A stretch of DNA of 64,000 bases from Sphingomonas cannabina (GCF_021391395.1 NZ_CP090059.1:2403001-2467000); one strand, 5' to 3'. Counted from the stretch's first letter, positions 52,033 through 60,063 are shown. The notes: generated from the letters alone by a model not told the origin. Numbers and translations are program-made.

Positions 52033-52430
52033 CGCTCGCCTCCGTTGGTTGGCAGATGCTTGCCAGCTTCGATCTCGGCGGCGATGACGGTCAGGGCATC
52101 GCCCTCCGCAGTGATCGCGTCGGATAAACACCCGGTGCCTTCTCCATGGCAGCGCTGCGCCTCCGCCCGGATGTGGTGCAGGATCGCGGATCGCTCTTCT
52201 TCCAGATCCTCGATCCTGGAGAGGAGAGCCGGATCAATCGCGGCGGCAGCGGAGCAAAGCGCCTCGAAGTCGTCGCTATGGACGATCCAGCACTTCTCAC
52301 CGTCGTCGGCTTCGATCGATATTTGCCGGCCGTTGCGAGCGCGATAGGTGTCCGTCGCATTGGCAGCGATTGCGCACGCCGCCTCATGCAGCCGCCGCAG
52401 CTCGGATAGGTCTAGGGGTGGGTTAGGCAT
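52029..52430 (-). CDS. Hypothetical coiled-coil protein (133 aa)
   Basis: MPNPPLDLSELRRLHEAACAIAANATDTYRARNGRQISIEADDGEKCWIVHSDDFEALCSAAAAIDPALLSRIEDLEEERSAILHHIR. A short alpha/beta N-terminus and a coiled coil. Function unknown. Confidence 0.68.
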   Translation of the reverse strand: MPNPPLDLSELRRLHEAACAIAANATDTYRARNGRQISIEADDGEKCWIVHSDDFEALCSAAAAIDPALLSRIEDLEEERSAILHHIRAEAQRCHGEGTGCLSDAITAEGDALTVIAAEIEAGKHLPTNGGER

Positions 52431-53073
52431 GGGCAGCCTCCAGAGAGTCGATGTTGCCGCGCACGACGCGGAAGGTGATGGCGACCACCCAGGGGTTGGC
52501 GTCCCAGGCGTCAGCGCCGTGGAGGCTGTTCCAGAGCTCGCGGTAGGCTTCGACCGGATCCTCTAGGCCTTCCTCGACGAGCGTCACGCCTTCGCGGATC
52601 GCATCGGCCTCGCTGATGTCCTGCAGCCGCTCGACCTTCACGCCCTCGACGATCAGGGTGAGGCGGGAAGCCCAGCGGGGCATGTGGATCGATGGCCGTG
52701 ACAGGCGCCCCAGCTTTTCGCGGGACTGGTCGACCATGCGGAAATATCCGTGGAGTGCCGCATCGGGAATGGAGCCCGTGTTCGGCCCCGTTTGCAGCGT
52801 AGCGCCGTCGGCAGAGAATATTACCTCGCCGTCGTGTCCGTCGGACCAGAAATAGATGCTCTCGCGCACATAGAGCCGATCGCCGACGGCGAAAGGAATG
52901 TCGCACGCGAGCCATTCCGCGTTGCCAGGATCCAGCACATAGGAATCCGACCACTGACCATCGAGCAGGCTCGGACGCTTGCCGCGCGGCTTCGCAAGCC
53001 GCCTCGTCTGCGTCTTCCGCCCGTCGAGCAGCGCGCGCACCATCGGAGCGGAGAAGATGATAGGCCGATCCAT
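52423..53073 (-). CDS. Phage ASCH/PUA-like protein
   Basis: A 216-residue protein. MDRPIIFSAPMVRALLDGRKTQTRR is the typical opening of a widespread phage family (morphogenesis-like, PUA/ASCH fold), followed by PFAVGDRLYVRESIYFW, MPRWASRLTLIVEGVKVERLQDISEADAIREG and W..NPWVVAITFRVV. ASCH domains are thought to bind RNA. Start ATG 53073 touches the upstream stop; a GTG six bases earlier is possible. Confidence 0.85.
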   Translation of the reverse strand: MDRPIIFSAPMVRALLDGRKTQTRRLAKPRGKRPSLLDGQWSDSYVLDPGNAEWLACDIPFAVGDRLYVRESIYFWSDGHDGEVIFSADGATLQTGPNTGSIPDAALHGYFRMVDQSREKLGRLSRPSIHMPRWASRLTLIVEGVKVERLQDISEADAIREGVTLVEEGLEDPVEAYRELWNSLHGADAWDANPWVVAITFRVVRGNIDSLEAAHA

Positions 53074-53258
53074 CAGCACACCATCCCAGCCGCGCGGGCG
53101 AGACGCAGGCCGCGGCGCATCCGCTGCCGCTGAGCGACCCGGGCATGAGCCTCGGGCAGCGACGGCCAGTCCGCGACCGTGATCGGCCAGGATGGCGACC
53201 CGTCGGCGCGAAGGCGCTGGCTGCGCTGGAAGGCTATGCTGTTGCGATAGTCAGCCAT
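53073..53258 (-). CDS. Small basic protein (61 aa)
   Basis: MADYRNSIAFQRSQRLRADGSPSWPITVADWPSLPEAHARVAQRQRMRRGLRLARAAGMVC. Arg-rich C-terminus; may bind nucleic acid. Shares its stop with the next start. Modest support. Confidence 0.6.
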   Translation of the reverse strand: MADYRNSIAFQRSQRLRADGSPSWPITVADWPSLPEAHARVAQRQRMRRGLRLARAAGMVC

Positions 53259-53314
53259 CGAAGTGTCGGGCGGCGCTTGTTCGGCTTGTCCCGCCCGTCC
53301 CTGGAGGAAATGGT

Positions 53315-53917
53315 TCAGCCCTTGATCGCCTCGATCCGCGCGACGCCGTACTCGCGCAGCTCGGTCGCCTCGTCGTCGTCGAGAAGCGGGGCGAGCGCGG
53401 AGACGCGGGCCATCTCTCCGAAATAGTGCCGTGCCGCCCTCTGGTAAGCCTCGGAGGCAAGCTCTGGTGTTGGGTAGCTTCCGAGAAAAAGGGCCTTCCG
53501 GTTGACCTGAATGCGGGCCTCGAAGCGATTCCGATGCTTCTTCACGCCTTTGGGCAGAAGGCGCCCGGCAGTTGGGGCAAAGTTGTATGAGTTTTGCCGC
53601 GGCGTGACGATGCGGAGGTTCGCCCGGCGGTTGTTGAGCGGGTTACCGTCGATGTGGTCGACGACCATGCCGTGAGGAACGTCACCAACAATCAGACGAT
53701 GAAGCGATTGCCACTCCCGCCCTTCGCGTCGAACGACATATGGGCGCCGGCCACGACCAGATCGTGCCGCCCTCCAGCGGCAGCGGCCGTCGACAGCGAT
53801 TTCGATGTCTTGGACATCGATCACCGCAATGGCGTCCGGATAGCTCGGAACGGCAACGTCGATCAGTGCGCGATCATCCATGACGGTGATCGAGTTCGGT
53901 TTCACGATGCCGGCCAT
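53315..53917 (-). CDS. HNH endonuclease with AP2-type DNA-binding domain
   Basis: A 200-residue protein. HNH core: SLHRLIVGDVPHGMVVDHIDGNPLNNRRANLRIVTPRQNSYN (residues about 75-115), followed by an AP2/ERF-like domain KGVKKHRNRFEARIQVNRKALFLGSYPTPELASEAYQRAARHYFGE. This HNH-AP2 combination is typical of homing endonucleases moving among phages. It interrupts the recombination operon downstream of recT. Confidence 0.92.
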   Translation of the reverse strand: MAGIVKPNSITVMDDRALIDVAVPSYPDAIAVIDVQDIEIAVDGRCRWRAARSGRGRRPYVVRREGREWQSLHRLIVGDVPHGMVVDHIDGNPLNNRRANLRIVTPRQNSYNFAPTAGRLLPKGVKKHRNRFEARIQVNRKALFLGSYPTPELASEAYQRAARHYFGEMARVSALAPLLDDDEATELREYGVARIEAIKG

Positions 53918-54831
53918 CACGACTTCGCCTTCCCAAAGCGCTCCTTGGCGGCCGTGATTTCCTTCTCGACTGCCGCGACCAGCTCTTCCGGCATGGCGTC
54001 ACGGTGCTTGCGCAGATCAGATTCCACGGTGAGCGCGTCGCCAAGGATGGCGGCGTTGACGCATCGCGCTGTCAGATCATCGGCTAGCTGGCGTGCTGGA
54101 TGGTCGGCGAGCGTGTCGTTGTGGTCTTCGCCGCGGTCGGTGTCGGCTGAGCCTTCGGAGGCCTCCTCCTGCTCGGGCTCGACCACTTCCTCGGCCGGCG
54201 CCGCCTGGTGCTCGATCATCGCAGCGGTGAGCGGCTGGACATCGACGGCTGCCGCAATGGCGACGTCCTCGATCTCCTCGACCGTGCGATAGCCGAGCAT
54301 CACTTCGGGGGCGTAGAGGTTCACAAGGAATGATGCGCTGCGATAGCGCAGCATCAGTTCCGGCATGGTCCGATACTTGGCGTTCTTGGTCCAGCCTTCG
54401 GCCTCGGCCATTGCCATGTCGACCGTCATCTCGACGCGCTTGCCCGACTTCGCGAGCGTGGCGAAGCACGTGGCGGAAAGCGTCTTGCCGGCGCCGGCGA
54501 TCTCCCAATCGAGATCATCCTTGAACTTCCCCGAGGCGTTGGCCCGCGCGATCATGTATTTGGACGCAAAGCCGGCCTTGCCGTTGATGACGTGGATGTT
54601 CTGCATCACGATCAGCGGCATCTCGCCCATCGCTTCGGCGAGGGTGAGTGCGATGTAGCAGTTGGCGATAGCCTGCTCGGGCGAACCCTTGCGGAGATGC
54701 TCCGGGACAAGGGGAGACATCGCGAAAGTGCGCGCCTGCCGTTGTGCGAGGGCGAACTTCTCAGCGGCCGCGCTCTGCGGAGCGACTACAAGCTGTCGAG
54801 TATCGACGGTGGTCTGCAACTGGGTTGCCAT
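53917..54831 (-). CDS. recT: RecT-family single-strand annealing protein
   Basis: A 304-residue protein with the RecT core: MSPLVPEHLRKGSPEQAIANCYIALTLAEAMG, MQNIHVINGKAGFASKYMIARANASGKF, EMTVDMAMAEAEGWTKNAKYRTMPELMLRYRSASFLVNLYAPEVMLGY. The C-terminal 100 residues are acidic and less conserved. It anneals complementary single strands in phage recombination, working with the exonuclease at 55056. Confidence 0.93.
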   Translation of the reverse strand: MATQLQTTVDTRQLVVAPQSAAAEKFALAQRQARTFAMSPLVPEHLRKGSPEQAIANCYIALTLAEAMGEMPLIVMQNIHVINGKAGFASKYMIARANASGKFKDDLDWEIAGAGKTLSATCFATLAKSGKRVEMTVDMAMAEAEGWTKNAKYRTMPELMLRYRSASFLVNLYAPEVMLGYRTVEEIEDVAIAAAVDVQPLTAAMIEHQAAPAEEVVEPEQEEASEGSADTDRGEDHNDTLADHPARQLADDLTARCVNAAILGDALTVESDLRKHRDAMPEELVAAVEKEITAAKERFGKAKS

Positions 54832-54843
54832 TATCGTTCTCCG

Positions 54844-55059
54844 TCAGAAGTGGATTTCGGATTCGGTGACGTACCGCTCGCGGCGGATCAGCTCGGGCTC
54901 GGCTCCCGCGGCCTGGAGCTCGGCGTCGACGATGTGCCGGACGGCGGCGGCGCGATCCGGCGACAGCATGCCAGCCTGCGCCCACAGCGCCCGGAGGCTC
55001 CGGATGCGCCAGTTGCGCTGCCGAGCGCGGTCCTGCGCCTCGGTCGGTCGCGTGCTCAT
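54844..55059 (-). CDS. Hypothetical 71-residue protein between recT and exonuclease
   Basis: MSTRPTEAQDRARQRNWRIRSLRALWAQAGMLSPDRAAAVRHIVDAELQAAGAEPEL...; helical, basic N-terminus. ATGA overlap with the exonuclease gene places it within the recombination cassette. Confidence 0.68.
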   Translation of the reverse strand: MSTRPTEAQDRARQRNWRIRSLRALWAQAGMLSPDRAAAVRHIVDAELQAAGAEPELIRRERYVTESEIHF

Positions 55060-56345
55060 GCCGCAGCCGCCCAGGCCATCTCATGGCCTTCGATGTCGTC
55101 GATCCGCTTCCGCGCCCACACGGGAAGCCCGACCTGCGCCGGCTCGTCGGCGTAGCCGGGCCAGCGATCGGCGCTGAGGCACTCGGCAAACTTGCGGATC
55201 GCCTGCCGGTTGAGCCAGCGGCCGCGCTCGATGTCCTCGGCCGGCAGCTCGTACAGCGCGACGCAGTACGGCGGCTCCTTCTCGACGACGACGTGCACCC
55301 AATGGGTCGGATAGTGCCCGTACACCGCCTTGATGCCGTCAGCGTAGAAAGCTGCGGACTGGTGATAGCCGAAGTTGGCGATTGCGCGCTTGAAGCCGTC
55401 GGGGCTGGCATTGGTCGGCGCCACGAACTTCAGGTCCGACACGACCATGACGTCGCGGTGCTCGACGATGCTGTTGGGCCGGAAGTCGGGGCGGGCACGG
55501 AGCCAGACGCCGGTCTCCGGGTCCTGCCAGGCCAGTGTTTCCTCGGTGACGCCGTTGGTCAGCGTCGCCATGGCGAGACCGTTGCGCCGGATCGCGGCGG
55601 CGACGGCGCAGACGGCCTCGGCGTCAGCATGGCGCAGGATCGTCTTGCCGGCCTGTTCTGCGTCGATCGCAGCGAGCTGGTCGTCTGTGAAATTGACGGT
55701 CCGCTGGCTCGGCGCCCGATAGTCCTCCGGCAGCACATGGTAGTGCTCGGGCCAGCGCTCGCTCAGCAGCAGCATGTCGTGCGCCGCCTTGCCGATGCTG
55801 AAATGCGGCTTCCCTTCCTCGGGTGGCCGATCCGGGTTCATCGGGCTGTCGAACCAGAAGTGATAGGGCGACTTGTTCAGCAGCGTCTTGGCGCCCGTCG
55901 ACGACAGCGACGGCGCCGGTAGCAGATCCGGGTTGCGGTGGTAGTCCTCGGCGTCGATGTTCGGATAGGCGCCGGGGGCGGTGATGATCGGCGAACAACG
56001 CACCTCGCGCAGCGCCGCCCACGGATCGGGCTTCACCGGCGCCGGCTCGCCGACAGGCAATTCGCGCTGGTCGGCGCCGGGATTGCGCTCGCGCTTCGGC
56101 CCGGTCGCCTTCGGCCGCGGCATCAGCACCGCGCCCATGTCCTTGAGCAGGCGGCGCACCTCGGTGATCTTCATGTCGAGGCCGCGCTGATCGCTCGGCG
56201 AAGACGGATACGGCCGGAACTGCTCGACCTCGCCGAACCGAAACACGGCACGCGGGTGCTTGCCGCCCTCCTCGAACCGGACGGTCACACCGGGCCAGCG
56301 CTCGACCTCGCGCTCGATCGCGCCCTCGTAGTCGCGGCGCGTCAC
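55056..56345 (-). CDS. RecE-like PD-(D/E)XK exonuclease with N-terminal extension
   Basis: A 429-residue protein from GTG 56345. The first ~75 residues (TRRDYEGAIEREVERWPGVTVRFEEGGKHPRAVFRFGEVEQF...) form a separate small domain, then a linker, then the exonuclease VIII-type domain: YHRNPDLLPAPSLSSTGAKTLLNKSPYHFWFDSP, FSIGKAAHDMLL, ARPDFRPNSIVEHRDVMVVSDLKFV (the D...DLK nuclease core), FGYHQSAAFYADGIKAVYG. It degrades one strand from ends to supply RecT. Part of the operon by GTGA/ATGA overlaps. Confidence 0.9.
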   Translation of the reverse strand: MTRRDYEGAIEREVERWPGVTVRFEEGGKHPRAVFRFGEVEQFRPYPSSPSDQRGLDMKITEVRRLLKDMGAVLMPRPKATGPKRERNPGADQRELPVGEPAPVKPDPWAALREVRCSPIITAPGAYPNIDAEDYHRNPDLLPAPSLSSTGAKTLLNKSPYHFWFDSPMNPDRPPEEGKPHFSIGKAAHDMLLLSERWPEHYHVLPEDYRAPSQRTVNFTDDQLAAIDAEQAGKTILRHADAEAVCAVAAAIRRNGLAMATLTNGVTEETLAWQDPETGVWLRARPDFRPNSIVEHRDVMVVSDLKFVAPTNASPDGFKRAIANFGYHQSAAFYADGIKAVYGHYPTHWVHVVVEKEPPYCVALYELPAEDIERGRWLNRQAIRKFAECLSADRWPGYADEPAQVGLPVWARKRIDDIEGHEMAWAAAA

Positions 56346-56599
56346 TCCCCCGCCTCCCGATCTTCCGCAGCCCACCGCGCTTCCTGCTTGGCGCGTTCGG
56401 CGGCATCGCGTGCGGCGACCTCGGTATAGAAGCGCTCGCGCTCGGCAGCGGCCTCAGGCGAGGCCGCGAGCCGCTCCATGTTGGCGACGATCTCGCCCGA
56501 GGTGCGCGCATCGGTGCCGACACGACGGCGGAAGCCCGCCAGCATGTCGCGCTCCGACGCCTCCAGCACGCGGGCGAATTGGGCGGTGTGGTCGGTCAT
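56342..56599 (-). CDS. Hypothetical helical protein (85 aa)
   Basis: MTDHTAQFARVLEASERDMLAGFRRRVGTDARTSGEIVANMERLAASPEAAAERERFYTEVAARDAAE...; long charged helices. Overlaps neighbours by 4 bp. May be an exonuclease accessory or inhibitor; unproven. Confidence 0.68.
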   Translation of the reverse strand: MTDHTAQFARVLEASERDMLAGFRRRVGTDARTSGEIVANMERLAASPEAAAERERFYTEVAARDAAERAKQEARWAAEDREAGE

Positions 56600-57321
56600 G
56601 CGTCCCTCCGATGCTGGACGAGCATGGCGCGCGCCTTGTCGTCGAATTTCACCAGTGAGTTCTGGATGCACTCGACCTGCTCGTCGGTCAGCGAGCACGA
56701 AAGGTAGCCGTCGCCGACTTCCTCGCCGTCCTCATCGAGCTTCTTCGCGATCGGATAGGTGTCGAGTTCGCAGATGCGTTCGACGAGACTGTCGTAAGCC
56801 CATTCGGCGTCGCGGCGCTTCTGGTCGGCCTCGCCGACAAGGGCCTGCTTGATCTGGTATTCGAAGCTGCGACGCTGGTCGATCCGCCCAGGCTGGTTTT
56901 CGTCCAGCTTGGCATTCTGCTCATCGGCCATCGCCTTGGCGCTGGCGTAGGCATCTGCCTCGTTGTCGAACAGGCAGCTCTCGCGATAGACGGAGCCGCC
57001 GCCGATACCGGTCTCATTGCACATGTACGACACCGGATCGTCGTCGCGGTCGAATGACGATTTCGGCCATTCGATGCGAACCTGCCCGATCGTCAGTGGG
57101 ACGGTGCAGGCGACATAGGAATGCTGCGTCAGCTTCGTCCGGCCGTCGCAGCGCGGGCACGCAATGTCCGCTTCCGTGCCGGCAGGCGAAACCGCCTTCC
57201 ATTTCCCGGTGCCATTGCAATCGGGGCAGTTGAAGGCGCTGCCGGCAGCGTTGGTGCTGGCGTACCAGACCTTATCGCCGATCTTGTAGCGCGGCGTGGG
57301 CATGTCGGACTGCGCGCTCAC
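56596..57321 (-). CDS. Hypothetical protein with DnaJ-type Cys motifs
   Basis: A 241-residue protein from GTG 57321. NCPDCNGTGKWKAVSPAGTEADIACPRCDGRTKL (residues 31-64) contains CPDCNGTG and CPRCDG, like the zinc-binding repeats of DnaJ. The rest contains YMCNETGIGGGSVYRES and helical, acidic sequence. Unknown role. Confidence 0.72.
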   Translation of the reverse strand: MSAQSDMPTPRYKIGDKVWYASTNAAGSAFNCPDCNGTGKWKAVSPAGTEADIACPRCDGRTKLTQHSYVACTVPLTIGQVRIEWPKSSFDRDDDPVSYMCNETGIGGGSVYRESCLFDNEADAYASAKAMADEQNAKLDENQPGRIDQRRSFEYQIKQALVGEADQKRRDAEWAYDSLVERICELDTYPIAKKLDEDGEEVGDGYLSCSLTDEQVECIQNSLVKFDDKARAMLVQHRRDA

Positions 57322-57458
57322 ACCATCCTCCGTTTCAAGATCAGCCCTAAGGCCAGGAACACAGCCGCTGCGAGGAAGCCGGCGGCGCTGAGCCAGTCAC
57401 GCGCACCAAGCGCGGAGGCGGTGCCGCACAGGGCGGCGAGGGTGCCGAGGCGGGTCAT
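57318..57458 (-). CDS. Tiny membrane protein (46 aa)
   Basis: MTRLGTLAALCGTASALGARDWLSAAGFLAAAVFLALGLILKRRMV; one or two hydrophobic segments with a basic end. ATGA and GTGA overlaps with neighbours indicate translation. Confidence 0.65.
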   Translation of the reverse strand: MTRLGTLAALCGTASALGARDWLSAAGFLAAAVFLALGLILKRRMV

Positions 57459-57763
57459 TTGCCTTGCTCCCGTGCGAGAGCGGCAGCTTCGCGAAGCTTG
57501 GCGACTACCTCGGCTTGGGTGCGCTCGGGGGCGTCGTTCCAGCACCAAATTCGCACGATCGCCAAGCCTCCACCTGGAGAGATTAGGTTCGCGAAAAAGC
57601 GCTGAGCATCTAGTGCGATCCCATCGGGATGCGCCGCACCGATCGCGGTGCTAGCGCACCAACATACGCCTCGAACTCCACCGTTCTTCTGCGTCCACTT
57701 GCCTTCCGGCTCGATCAGGTCGGCCGCGCGCTCCAGCACATCGGCAACAGACAGCGCACTCAT
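57455..57763 (-). CDS. DUF6197-like protein
   Basis: A 102-residue protein: VADVLERAADLIEPEGKWTQKNGGVRGVCWCASTAIGAAHPDGIALDAQRFFANL...IVRIWCWNDAPERTQAEVVAKLREAA. The LxxAxDLIEPxGKWTQ opening and WNDxPERT motif are typical of this family in actinobacteria, proteobacteria and phages; function unknown. Confidence 0.85.
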   Translation of the reverse strand: MSALSVADVLERAADLIEPEGKWTQKNGGVRGVCWCASTAIGAAHPDGIALDAQRFFANLISPGGGLAIVRIWCWNDAPERTQAEVVAKLREAAALAREQGK

Positions 57764-58026
57764 GCCGCCTCTCCAAGCCGGTGTTCGCTGTAATCCACGG
57801 TGATGGTGCGGCGCTGGTCGCGCTCGTCGTTCCCAAACGTCCCATTGCCTTTCGCCCGCATCTCGTGCTCAAGAGCGTCCGCGGCGTCCAAAAGCTGGTC
57901 TCGGCACTCGAACATCTTGAGCGTGTCGGCCAATGCCCGGATCAACTCGATCTGGTCATAGGTGCCGAGGGACATGGCGTTGGCGAACAGGTCGCGCTTT
58001 TCGCGATGGGTGAGCTGGCAGGTCAT
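57760..58026 (-). CDS. Hypothetical 88-residue protein
   Basis: MTCQLTHREKRDLFANAMSLGTYDQIELIRALADTLKMFECRDQLLDAADALEHEMRAKGNG...; helical, with ATGA overlaps. No family recognised. Confidence 0.68.
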   Translation of the reverse strand: MTCQLTHREKRDLFANAMSLGTYDQIELIRALADTLKMFECRDQLLDAADALEHEMRAKGNGTFGNDERDQRRTITVDYSEHRLGEAA

Positions 58027-58256
58027 GCGGGCTCGCCAACAGTCACGATATTGGTGTCATAATCGAGCGTGAAGATGCGGCCAGTTACCTTGCCAACCTT
58101 CTGCGCTGTGGACTTGGCAACATTTTGCCACCAGTTGGCATCATCGTAGCCGATCCAACGGACGACGCCGTCCGCACCGGCGTATACCTTCCAGTACATG
58201 TCGTTGCGGGACTGGCTAAAGTCCGCGACCATCGTGGTCTGACCAACACCATTCAT
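58023..58256 (-). CDS. Hypothetical 77-residue protein
   Basis: MNGVGQTTMVADFSQSRNDMYWKVYAGADGVVRWIGYDDANWWQNVAKSTAQKVGKVTGRIFTLDYDTNIVTV; beta-rich. Start 58256 with GGAGAT a few bases upstream. Function unknown. Confidence 0.68.
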   Translation of the reverse strand: MNGVGQTTMVADFSQSRNDMYWKVYAGADGVVRWIGYDDANWWQNVAKSTAQKVGKVTGRIFTLDYDTNIVTVGEPA

Positions 58257-58288
58257 GATACTGATCTCCAAAAGGGTGGAAGCTGAGT

Positions 58289-58453
58289 TCAGGCGGCGGC
58301 GCGAGAGCACGTCTCGGCAACCCGCCGACGTTGCGCGCGGGCAGCCCAGCGCAGATTGCGGGCGATGGAAGGGGTTTCGGGCCAGCGCTTGGCGGCCTCG
58401 ACAGCCTTCGCCTCCAACTGAAGAGCGCGGGCGATGCGATCGGCGTTCGTCAT
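58289..58453 (-). CDS. Small helical protein (54 aa)
   Basis: MTNADRIARALQLEAKAVEAAKRWPETPSIARNLRWAARAQRRRVAETC...; basic helical. GGGAG precedes the ATG. Too short for a function guess. Confidence 0.62.
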   Translation of the reverse strand: MTNADRIARALQLEAKAVEAAKRWPETPSIARNLRWAARAQRRRVAETCSRAAA

Positions 58454-58472
58454 GTGGAAACTCCCATCTCCA

Positions 58473-58537
58473 CCCGTCGTCTGACGGGGTGTGTGCGTCT
58501 GAATTCATCCTCGCTGCGGGCACATCAGCACCCGCAG
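58473..58537 (-). other. Two inverted repeats in the leader of the leftward operon
   Basis: CCCGTC/GACGGG (58473-58478, 58483-58488; loop GTCT) and CTGCGGG/CCCGCAG (58514-58520, 58531-58537; 10-nt loop) lie in the 94-bp gap after the first gene of the leftward operon. They may act as an attenuator or nut-like element; no T-run follows on the minus strand. Confidence 0.45.
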
Positions 58538-58547
58538 TCCGGGGAAG

Positions 58548-58772
58548 TCAGACAACCCGCCAGACACGGACGCCGCCGTCGACAGCGGCAGACTTGAAGT
58601 TGAAGGGGAGGCCGGCACGCATCGCCGTTGCCCGCACAGTTGCAAGAGCAGAGACCCGCTTCGCACCGGGGAAGAAAATGCTATCGCCGACTTCCATGCT
58701 CTCGACGGGCACGCGCAGCTTACGAGGCTTCTGCGCCTCAGTAGGAAGGGGGATGTTTCGGTCGATCTTCAT
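58548..58772 (-). CDS. First gene of leftward operon, possible regulator (74 aa)
   Basis: MKIDRNIPLPTEAQKPRKLRVPVESMEVGDSIFFPGAKRVSALATVRATAMRAGLPFNFKSAAVDGGVRVWRVV. The VESMEVGDSIFFPG..R..AL...A...G..F..R..DGGVRVWRV pattern is known from small phage DNA-binding/recombination proteins of unknown role. Its promoter should overlap the operators at 58813-58863. Confidence 0.72.
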   Translation of the reverse strand: MKIDRNIPLPTEAQKPRKLRVPVESMEVGDSIFFPGAKRVSALATVRATAMRAGLPFNFKSAAVDGGVRVWRVV

Positions 58773-58812
58773 CTCGCTCTCCAAGAACGGCATGAGCGCC
58801 GTTGGAGAGCGG

Positions 58813-58863
58813 TGTACGCGTACAAACGTACGGCGTCAACCCATCAATATGCGTTACGCGTAA
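58813..58863. promoter_or_regulatory. Operators OL of prophage 2
   Basis: TGTACGCGTACA (58813-58824), a perfect 12-bp palindrome, and the related TTACGCGTAA (58854-58863) lie between the repressor gene end and the leftward operon. The first is identical to the site in front of the repressor at 59651. Confidence 0.75.
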
Positions 58864-58867
58864 AAAA

Positions 58868-59641
58868 TTACGCAACCAGCTCCGGCCATGGGATTACGCG
58901 GTCCATCCGCGCCACGCGTTCGGTGGGCAGGCGGAAGGTTATGTGTGGGGTATATTGCTCCAACTCGATGTAGCTCGCGGTCTTCCGCACCAACGTCTTC
59001 ACGAGCACCGCGCTGGTGCGCTCGCCTTCATACTCATCAGGCATGCGCATATATATAACGCAGTCCTCGCCTACGCTCGGCCGGCGCTTTTGCTCGACGA
59101 ATATCATTTCGCCGTCGTGGTGACGGGGCGCCATCGAAGACCCCTGCACGTACAATGAATAAACATCGGTGCGACCATCGAGAATCACCGGGCGACGCAC
59201 ATAGCCGATGATCTCTGCGCTATTCAGATATGTTTGCTCAATAGCCTCGCCATCCATGATAACATCGGCGCCCAGCGCGGTCCCGAGTATCGGCACATCG
59301 CGGCGCATTCGCTGATCGCTGGCCCCCTCCATCGGAGGCGCCGGTCGGACATTGGGTGCGACCGGTATCCCAGTGAGCGACCAGATTTCAACGGGCTCGA
59401 TCGGCGGAGAGCCACGGCCGGATAGCGCATCAACAAACCGCTGTGCGATTTCGTTTGGCAGCGGCTTGGAGTAGGACGCCTCTAGAAAACGCTGAATGCC
59501 CGACGCGTGCCGATAGCCAGCGGCCGCCGCCAACTCGCGCATTGTCATCCCCGCGCGCACGCGTAAGCGCGATAGCGCCTCGCCAGTAGTTTCGTTCTCA
59601 GGCACGTACGGAATATCGACCGCGAGCGGTACACATTCCAC
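58868..59641 (-). CDS. Phage repressor (HTH + S24 peptidase) of prophage 2
   Basis: A 257-residue repressor from GTG 59641. An HTH lies at residues 20-55 (EALSRLRVRAGMTMRELAAAAGYRHASGIQRFL). The S24 domain has Ser169 (VQGSSMAPRHHDGE) and Lys215 (VLVKTLVRK). The probable cleavage site is near GTALGADV (120-127), less typical than Ala-Gly. Starting upstream would run through the operator at 59651. The repressor maintains lysogeny; SOS induction is expected. Confidence 0.9.
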   Translation of the reverse strand: MECVPLAVDIPYVPENETTGEALSRLRVRAGMTMRELAAAAGYRHASGIQRFLEASYSKPLPNEIAQRFVDALSGRGSPPIEPVEIWSLTGIPVAPNVRPAPPMEGASDQRMRRDVPILGTALGADVIMDGEAIEQTYLNSAEIIGYVRRPVILDGRTDVYSLYVQGSSMAPRHHDGEMIFVEQKRRPSVGEDCVIYMRMPDEYEGERTSAVLVKTLVRKTASYIELEQYTPHITFRLPTERVARMDRVIPWPELVA

Positions 59642-59650
59642 GTTGACCTT

Positions 59651-59662
59651 TGTACGCGTACA
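59651..59662. promoter_or_regulatory. Operator OR of prophage 2
   Basis: TGTACGCGTACA, identical to 58813-58824, lies 9 bp from the repressor start and 15 bp before the Cro-like gene, in the short divergent region. Confidence 0.75.
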
Positions 59663-59677
59663 AGATATCTCGGCATC

Positions 59678-59851
59678 ATGATCGATGCCAGGGCCATGAT
59701 AGCAGTGCGCGGCGGCATCCGCCCGCTCGCTCGCAAGCTGGAACATGCCAATCACACAACCGTCCAGGGTTGGTGGGAGAGAAATCGCATCCCGAGCGAG
59801 CGTCTGGCGGAAGTCGAGGCAATACCGCCCGAACAGGCAATGGCATCATGA
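59678..59851 (+). CDS. Cro-like HTH protein of prophage 2 (57 aa)
   Basis: MIDARAMIAVRGGIRPLARKLEHANHTTVQGWWERNRIPSERLAEVEAI...; short HTH with GGIRPLARKLEH and recognition helix HTTVQGWWERNRIP, the same Cro-type pattern as in prophage 1. Divergent from the repressor. It overlaps the next gene by ATGA. Confidence 0.82.
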   Translation: MIDARAMIAVRGGIRPLARKLEHANHTTVQGWWERNRIPSERLAEVEAIPPEQAMAS

Positions 59852-60063
59852 TCCCCCACCGCACCTCCCTGACGGCGGGGAGCCGGGGCACCTCCACCTC
59901 CCCAAATGGCGCCCCGGCGGCTACCGACAACTGGCTCGGAGTCGACAGCGCGACAGTGCGCTTTGGCAGCACGACGCAGGGGACCGCTCCCTTCTGCAAG
60001 ACCTGTCAGCGTCACCGGTACGGCCCCTGTGGCGTGTCGGTGTGCCCGTGGAGGGCAGCATGA
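59848..60063 (+). CDS. Hypothetical Cys-rich protein (71 aa)
   Basis: MIPHRTSLTAGSRGTSTSPNGAP... ending TAPFCKTCQRHRYGPCGVSVCPWRAA: four cysteines (C-x2-C-x8-C-x4-C) suggest a small zinc site. ATGA overlaps on both sides. Confidence 0.65.
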   Translation: MIPHRTSLTAGSRGTSTSPNGAPAATDNWLGVDSATVRFGSTTQGTAPFCKTCQRHRYGPCGVSVCPWRAA

